A stretch of 64,000 nucleotides of DNA, taken from Colletes latitarsis. Taxonomy: Eukaryota; Arthropoda; Insecta; Hymenoptera; Colletidae. The DNA lies in the NCBI RefSeq assembly GCF_051014445.1, contig NW_027488366.1:28972001-29036000 (forward strand), in the 5' to 3' direction. Position numbers and translations under genes: made by a program. The notes below the pieces were generated by a model. That model was given only the letters and a program-made list of their open reading frames with translations, did no database searches and was not told the origin of the DNA. Every line of letters begins with the position of its first letter. The first letter of the stretch is position 1. Below are positions 58,811 through 64,000 of this stretch, piece by piece.

Positions 58811-59760
58811 TTTAGAAGATAACGCATGTTAGGTCTGGGTTAGGTCTAGGAATTGCCCTCATCAGGCTTATTCTTTCGCATATGTCTCATACATGATGGC
58901 TAGATCCTGGGCTTTTTCTTGATCGCATAACGTAGTAATGAAGTACAACATTGAAACAGTCACTTAAACCTGGTTTCCATCAATACCTTAGAGGACAACG
59001 CAAGTTAGGTCTGGGATAGGTCTGAAATTTGCCCTCATCAGGCTCATACTTTCGCGTTTTTCACATACTTGTTGAACACATCCTGGGTTTTTTCTGGTTT
59101 GGATCACGTAGTAATGTGGTACCACGCTGAAACAGTCGATTAGACCCGGTTTCGATCAATATTTTAGAGGATAACGCAAGTTAAGTATGGGATAGGTCTG
59201 GAATTTGACCTCATCAGACTCATACTTTCGCGTTTTTCACATACTTGTTGAACACATCCTGGGTTTTTTCTGGTTTGGATCACGTAGTAGTGTGGTACCA
59301 CACTGAAACAGTCCATTAAACCTGGTTGCGGTCAATATTTTAGAGGATAACGCATGTTAGGTCTGGGTTAGCTCTAGGATTTGCCCTCATCAGGCTCATT
59401 CTTTCGCATATTTCTCAAACTTCATGGCTAGATCCTGGGCTTTTTCTGGATTGCATCACGTAGTAATGTGGTACCACACTGAAACATTCAATTAAACCTG
59501 GTCTTGATAAATATTTTAGAGGACAACGCATGTTAGGTCTGGGTTAGGACTAGGATTTGCTCTCATCAGACTCATACTTTCGCATTCTTCACATACTTGT
59601 TGAACGGATCCTGGGTTTTTTCTGGTTTGGATCACGTAGTAATGTGGGACCACACTGAAACAGTCAATTAAACCTGGTTTCGATCAATATTTTAGAGAAT
59701 AATTCATGTTAGGTCTAGGTTAGGTCTGGGATTTGCTCTTATCAGGCTCATTCTTTCGCA

Positions 59761-62700
59761 TATTTCTCATACTTCATGGCTAGATCCTGGGCTATTTCTG
59801 GATTGGATCTCGTAGTAAAGTGGTACCACACTGAAACATTCAATGGGACCTGGTCTGGATAAATATTTTAGAGGATAACGCATGTTAGGTCTGGGTTAGG
59901 TCTAGGAATTGCCCTCATCAGGCTTATTCTTTCGCATATGTCTCATACATGATGGCTAGATCCTGGGCTTTTTCTTGATCGCATAACGTAGTAATGAAGT
60001 ACAACACTGAAACAGTCACTTAAACCTGGTTTCCACCAATATCTTAGAGGACATCGCAAGTTAGGTCTGGGATAGGTCTGAAATTTGCCCTCATCAGGCT
60101 CATACTTTCGCGTTTTTCACATACTTGTTGAACAGATCCTGGGTTATTTCTGGTTTGGATCACGTAGTAATGTGGTACCACGCTGAAACAGTCGATTAGA
60201 CCCGGTTTCGATCAATATTTTAGAGGATAACGCAAGTTAATTCTGGGATAGGTCTGGAATTTGACCTCATCAGACTCATACTTTCGCGTTTTTCACATAC
60301 TTGTTGAACAGATCCTGGGTTTTTTCTGGTTTGGATCACGTAGTAGTGTGGTACCACACTGAAACAGTCCATTAAACCTGGTTGCGGTCAATACTTTAGA
60401 GGATGACGCATGTTAGGTCTGGGTTAGCTCTAGGATTTGCCCTCATCAGGCTCATTCTTTCGCATATTTCTCAAACTTCATGGCTAGATCCTGGGCTTTT
60501 TCTGGATTGCATCACGTAGTAATGTGGTACCACACTGAAACATTCAATTAAACCTGGTCTTGATAAATATTTTAGAGGATAACGCATGTTAGGTCTGGGT
60601 TAGGTCTAGGATTTGCTCTCATCAGACTCATACTTTCGCATTCTTCACATACTTGTTGAACGGATCCTGGGTTTTTTCTGGTTTGGATCACGTAGTAATG
60701 TGGGACCACACTGAAACTGTCAATTAAACCTGGTTTCGATTAATATTTTAGAGAATAATTCATGTTAGGTCTAGGTTAGGTCTGGGATTTGCTCTTATCA
60801 GGCTCATTCTTTCGCATATTTCTCATACTTGATGGCTAGATCCTGGGCTTTTTCTGGATTGCATAACGTAGTAATGAAGTACAACACTGAAACAGTCAAT
60901 TAAACCTGGTTTCCATCAATATTTTAGACGACAATGCAAGTTAGGTCTGGGATAGATCTGGGATTCGCCCTAATCAGGCTCATACTTTCGCGTTTTTCAC
61001 ATACTTGTTAAACAGATCCTGGGTTTTTTCTGGTTTGGATCACATAGTAATGTGGTACCACACTGAAACAGTCGATTAAACCTGGTTTCGATCAATATTT
61101 TAGAGGATAACGCATGTTTGGTCTGGAATAGGTCTGGGATTTGACCTCGTCAGACTCATACTTTCGCACCCTTCACATACTCGTTGATCAGATCCTGGGT
61201 TATTTTCTGGTTTGGATCACACAGTAATATGGTACCACACTGAAACAGTCGATTAAACCAGGTTTCGGTCAATATTTTTGAGGATAACGCAGGTTAGGTC
61301 TAGATTAGGCCTGGGATTTTCACTCATCAGACTCATACTTTCGCATTCTTCACATACTTGTTGAACGGAGCCTGGGTTTTTTCTGGTTTGCATCACGTAG
61401 TAATGTGGGACCACACTGAAACAGTCAATTAAATCTGGTTTCGATCAATATTTTAGAGAATAATTCATGTTAGGTCTAGGTTAGGCCTGGGATTTTCACT
61501 CATCAGACTCATGCTTTCGCATTCTTCACATACTTGTTGAACGGATCCTGGGTTTTTTCTGGTTTGGATCACGTAGGAATGTGGGACCACACTGAAACAA
61601 TCAATTAAACCTGGTCTTGATAAATATTTTGGAGGATGACGCATGTTAGGTCTGGGTTAGGTCTAGGATTTGCCCTCATCAGGCTCATACTTTCGCATAT
61701 TTCTCATACTTCATGGCTAGATCCTGGGCTGTTTCTGGATTGTATCACGTAGTAATGTGGTACCACGCTGAAACAGTCAATTAAACCTGGTTTCGATCAA
61801 TATTTTGGAGGATAACGCAAGTTAGATCTGGGATAGGTCTAGGATTTGCCCTCATCAGGCTCTTACTTTCGCATATTTCTCATACTTCATGGCTAGATCC
61901 TGGGCTATTTCTGGATTGGATCACGTAGTAAAGTGGTACCACACTGAAACATTCAATGAAACCTGGTCTGGATAAATATTTTAGAGGATACTGCATCTTA
62001 GGTCTAGGTCAGGTCTAGGATTTTCACTCATCAGACTCATACTTTCGCATTCATCACAAACTTGTTGAACGGATCCTGGGTTTTTTCTGGTTTTGATCAC
62101 GTAGTAATGTGGTACCACACTGAAACATTCAATTAAACCTGGTCTTGATAAATATTTTAGAGAATAACGCATGTTAGGTCTGGGTTAGGTCTAGGATTTG
62201 CCCTCATCGGGCTCATACTTTCGCATGTTTCTCATACTTCATGGCTAGATCCTGGGCTATTTCTGGATTGGATCACGTAGTAATGTGGCACCGCACTGAA
62301 ACAGTCAATTAAACCTGGTTTTGATGAATATTTTAGAGAATAATTCATGTTAGGTCTAGGTTAGGTCAGGGATTTGCTCTCATCAGGCTCATTCTTTCGC
62401 ATATTTCTCATACTTGATGGCTAGATCCTGGGCTTTTTCTGGATTGCATAACGTAGTAATGAAGTACAACACTGAAACAGTCAATTAAACCTGGTTTCCA
62501 TCAATATTTTAGAGGACAGCGCAAGTTAGGTCTGGGATAGATCTGGGATTCGCCCTAATCAGGCTCATACTTTCGCGTTTTTCACATACTTGTTGGACAG
62601 ATCCTAGGTTTTTTCTGGTTTGGATCACGTAGTAATGTGGTACCACACTGAAACAGTTGACTAAACCTGGTTTCGATCAATATTTTAGAGGATAACGCAA

Positions 62701-63736
62701 GTTAGGTCTGGGATAGGTCTGGGATATGGCCTCATCATACTCTTACTTTCGCACACTTCACATACTCGTTGAACAGATCCTGGGATATTTTCTGGTTTGG
62801 ATCACATAGTAATGTGGTACCACTCTGAGACAGTCGATTAAACCAGGTTTCGATCAATATTTTAGAGGATAACGCATGTTAGATCTGGGTTAGGTCTACG
62901 ATTTGCCCTCATCAAGCTTATACTTTCGCATATTTCTCATACTTCATGGCTAGATCCTGGGCTGTTTCTGGATTGTATCACGTAGTAATGTGGTATCAAG
63001 CTGAAACAGTCAATTGAACCTGGTCTCCATCAATATCTTAGAGGACAACGCAAGGTAGGTCTGGGATAGGTCTTGGATTTGCCCTCATCAGGCTCATACT
63101 TTCGCATATTTCTCATACTTCATGGCTAGATCCTGGGCTATTTCTGGATTGGATCACGTAGTAAAGTGGTACCACACTGAAACATTCAATGAAACCTGGT
63201 CTGGATAAATATTTTAGAGGATAACGCATGTTAGGTCTGGGATAGGTCTAGGATTTGCCCTCATCAGGCTCTTACTTTCGCATATTTCTCATACTTCATG
63301 GCTAGATCCTGGGCTTTTTCTGGATTGCATCACGTAGTAATGAAGTACAACACTGAAACAGTCAATTAAACCTGGTTTCCATCAATATTTTAGAGGACAA
63401 CGCATGTTAGGTCTAGGTTAGGCCTGGGATTTGCCCTCATCAAGCTCATACTTTCGCATATTTCTCATACTTCATGGCTAGATCCTGGGCTATTTCTGGA
63501 TTGGATCACGTAGTAAAGTGGTACCACACTGAAACATTCAATGAAACCTGGTCTGGATAAATATTTTAGAGGATAACGCATGTTAGGTCTGGGATAGGTC
63601 TAGGATTTGCCCTCATCAGGCTCTTACTTTCGCATATTTCTCATACTTCATGGCTAGATCCTGGGCTATTTCTGGATTGGATCACGTAGTAAAGTGGTAC
63701 CACACTGAAACATTCAATGAAACCTGGTCTGGATAA
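59761..63736 (+). repeat. Satellite segmental duplication D, copy 2
   Basis: Second copy of 53775-57750. Beyond about 63740 the sequence instead follows 58811 onward (offset 4930), marking a switch point between two source copies. Confidence 0.8.
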
Positions 63737-64000
63737 ATATTTTAGAAGATAACGCATGTTAGGTCTGGGTTAGGTCTAGGAATTGCCCTCATCAGGCTTA
63801 TTCTTTCGCATATGTCTCATACATGATGGCTAGATCCTGGGCTTTTTCTTGATCGCATAACGTAGTAATGAAGTACAACATTGAAACAGTCACTTAAACC
63901 TGGTTTCCATCAATACCTTAGAGGACAACGCAAGTTAGGTCTGGGATAGGTCTGAAATTTGCCCTCATCAGGCTCATACTTTCGCGTTTTTCACATACTT

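Larger units (their letters stand above)
29059..64000 (+). repeat. 176-bp satellite array, tract 3 (about 198 monomers)
   Basis: This is continuous head-to-tail satellite running off the window, with no gene, inversion or foreign insertion seen in 35 kb. Monomer starts measured at GATCCTGGG (44649, 44825, 45001, 45177, 45353) are exactly 176 bp apart. Variation falls into recurrent monomer types that define higher-order repeats and multi-kilobase duplications, listed separately. Minus-strand open frames of about 63 codons recur only because the monomers are alike. 176 is not a multiple of three, so no frame continues through the array. Confidence 0.96.

Noticed and set aside
29229..62172. Recurrent 63-71 codon minus-strand ORFs in the satellite (for example 43678-43869, 47198-47389)
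   Set aside because: They are the same stretch of successive similar monomers. The period of 176 is not divisible by three, no frame continues, and nothing resembles a protein domain. Similar ORFs in 1210-13585 are rejected for the same reason.
4163..64000. CENP-B box in the monomer (CTTGTTGAACGGA region)
   Set aside because: It resembles the box only with several gaps and lacks the essential TTCG and CGGG positions.

Overview
Eukaryotic, non-genic heterochromatin, most likely from an insect. The window is a head-to-tail satellite array with a monomer of about 176 bp, all in one orientation. Two LTR-retrotransposon insertions interrupt it. No host protein gene, rRNA, tRNA or prokaryotic gene organisation is visible. 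The insect assignment is an inference. It rests on an mdg1/412-like Ty3/Gypsy polyprotein (recognised from memory of the family) and on TTAGG-type motifs inside the satellite monomer. A hymenopteran is possible but unproven.

Layout. 1-1209: a solo-type LTR cut off by the window edge. 1210-2623: eight satellite monomers. 2624-4162: a complete 1539-bp copy of the same LTR (TG...CA, 5-bp target duplication CACAT). The two LTR copies sit at the same point of the same satellite context 2953 bp apart, so they are one insertion later duplicated with its flank. 4163-13585: about 53 satellite monomers. 13586-29058: a 15,473-bp composite Ty3/Gypsy retrotransposon on the minus strand, arranged LTR-internal-LTR-internal-LTR. 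Each LTR is 1259 bp, the period is exactly 7107 bp, and the target duplication is CTGG. 29059-64000: about 198 more satellite monomers, organised into higher-order repeats and nested segmental duplications. These include four apparently identical 880-bp five-monomer units at 43563-47082.

The Gypsy element reads right to left: 5' LTR, a primer binding site matching a tRNA-Leu type 3' end, a leader with three ACTAG hairpins, gag with a CCHC knuckle, an in-phase A_AAA_AAC slippery heptamer, protease (DCG active site), RT (YLDD), RNase H, then integrase (HHCC, DD35E) in a further -1 frame, a 69-codon overlapping ORF, a G8 polypurine tract, and the 3' LTR. No env is present. Both internal copies keep long reading frames and differ at only three positions that I saw, so the tandem is very young. 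Each LTR carries nine stem-loops with a nearly constant GCGAA loop and compensatory changes at three stem positions. This is the most unusual structure in the window.

The components act together only as a selfish-DNA system: a satellite evolving by unequal exchange that serves as an insertion site for LTR elements, which are then duplicated along with it. Because long repeats are identical, assembly collapse or expansion must be kept in mind for every copy-number statement.
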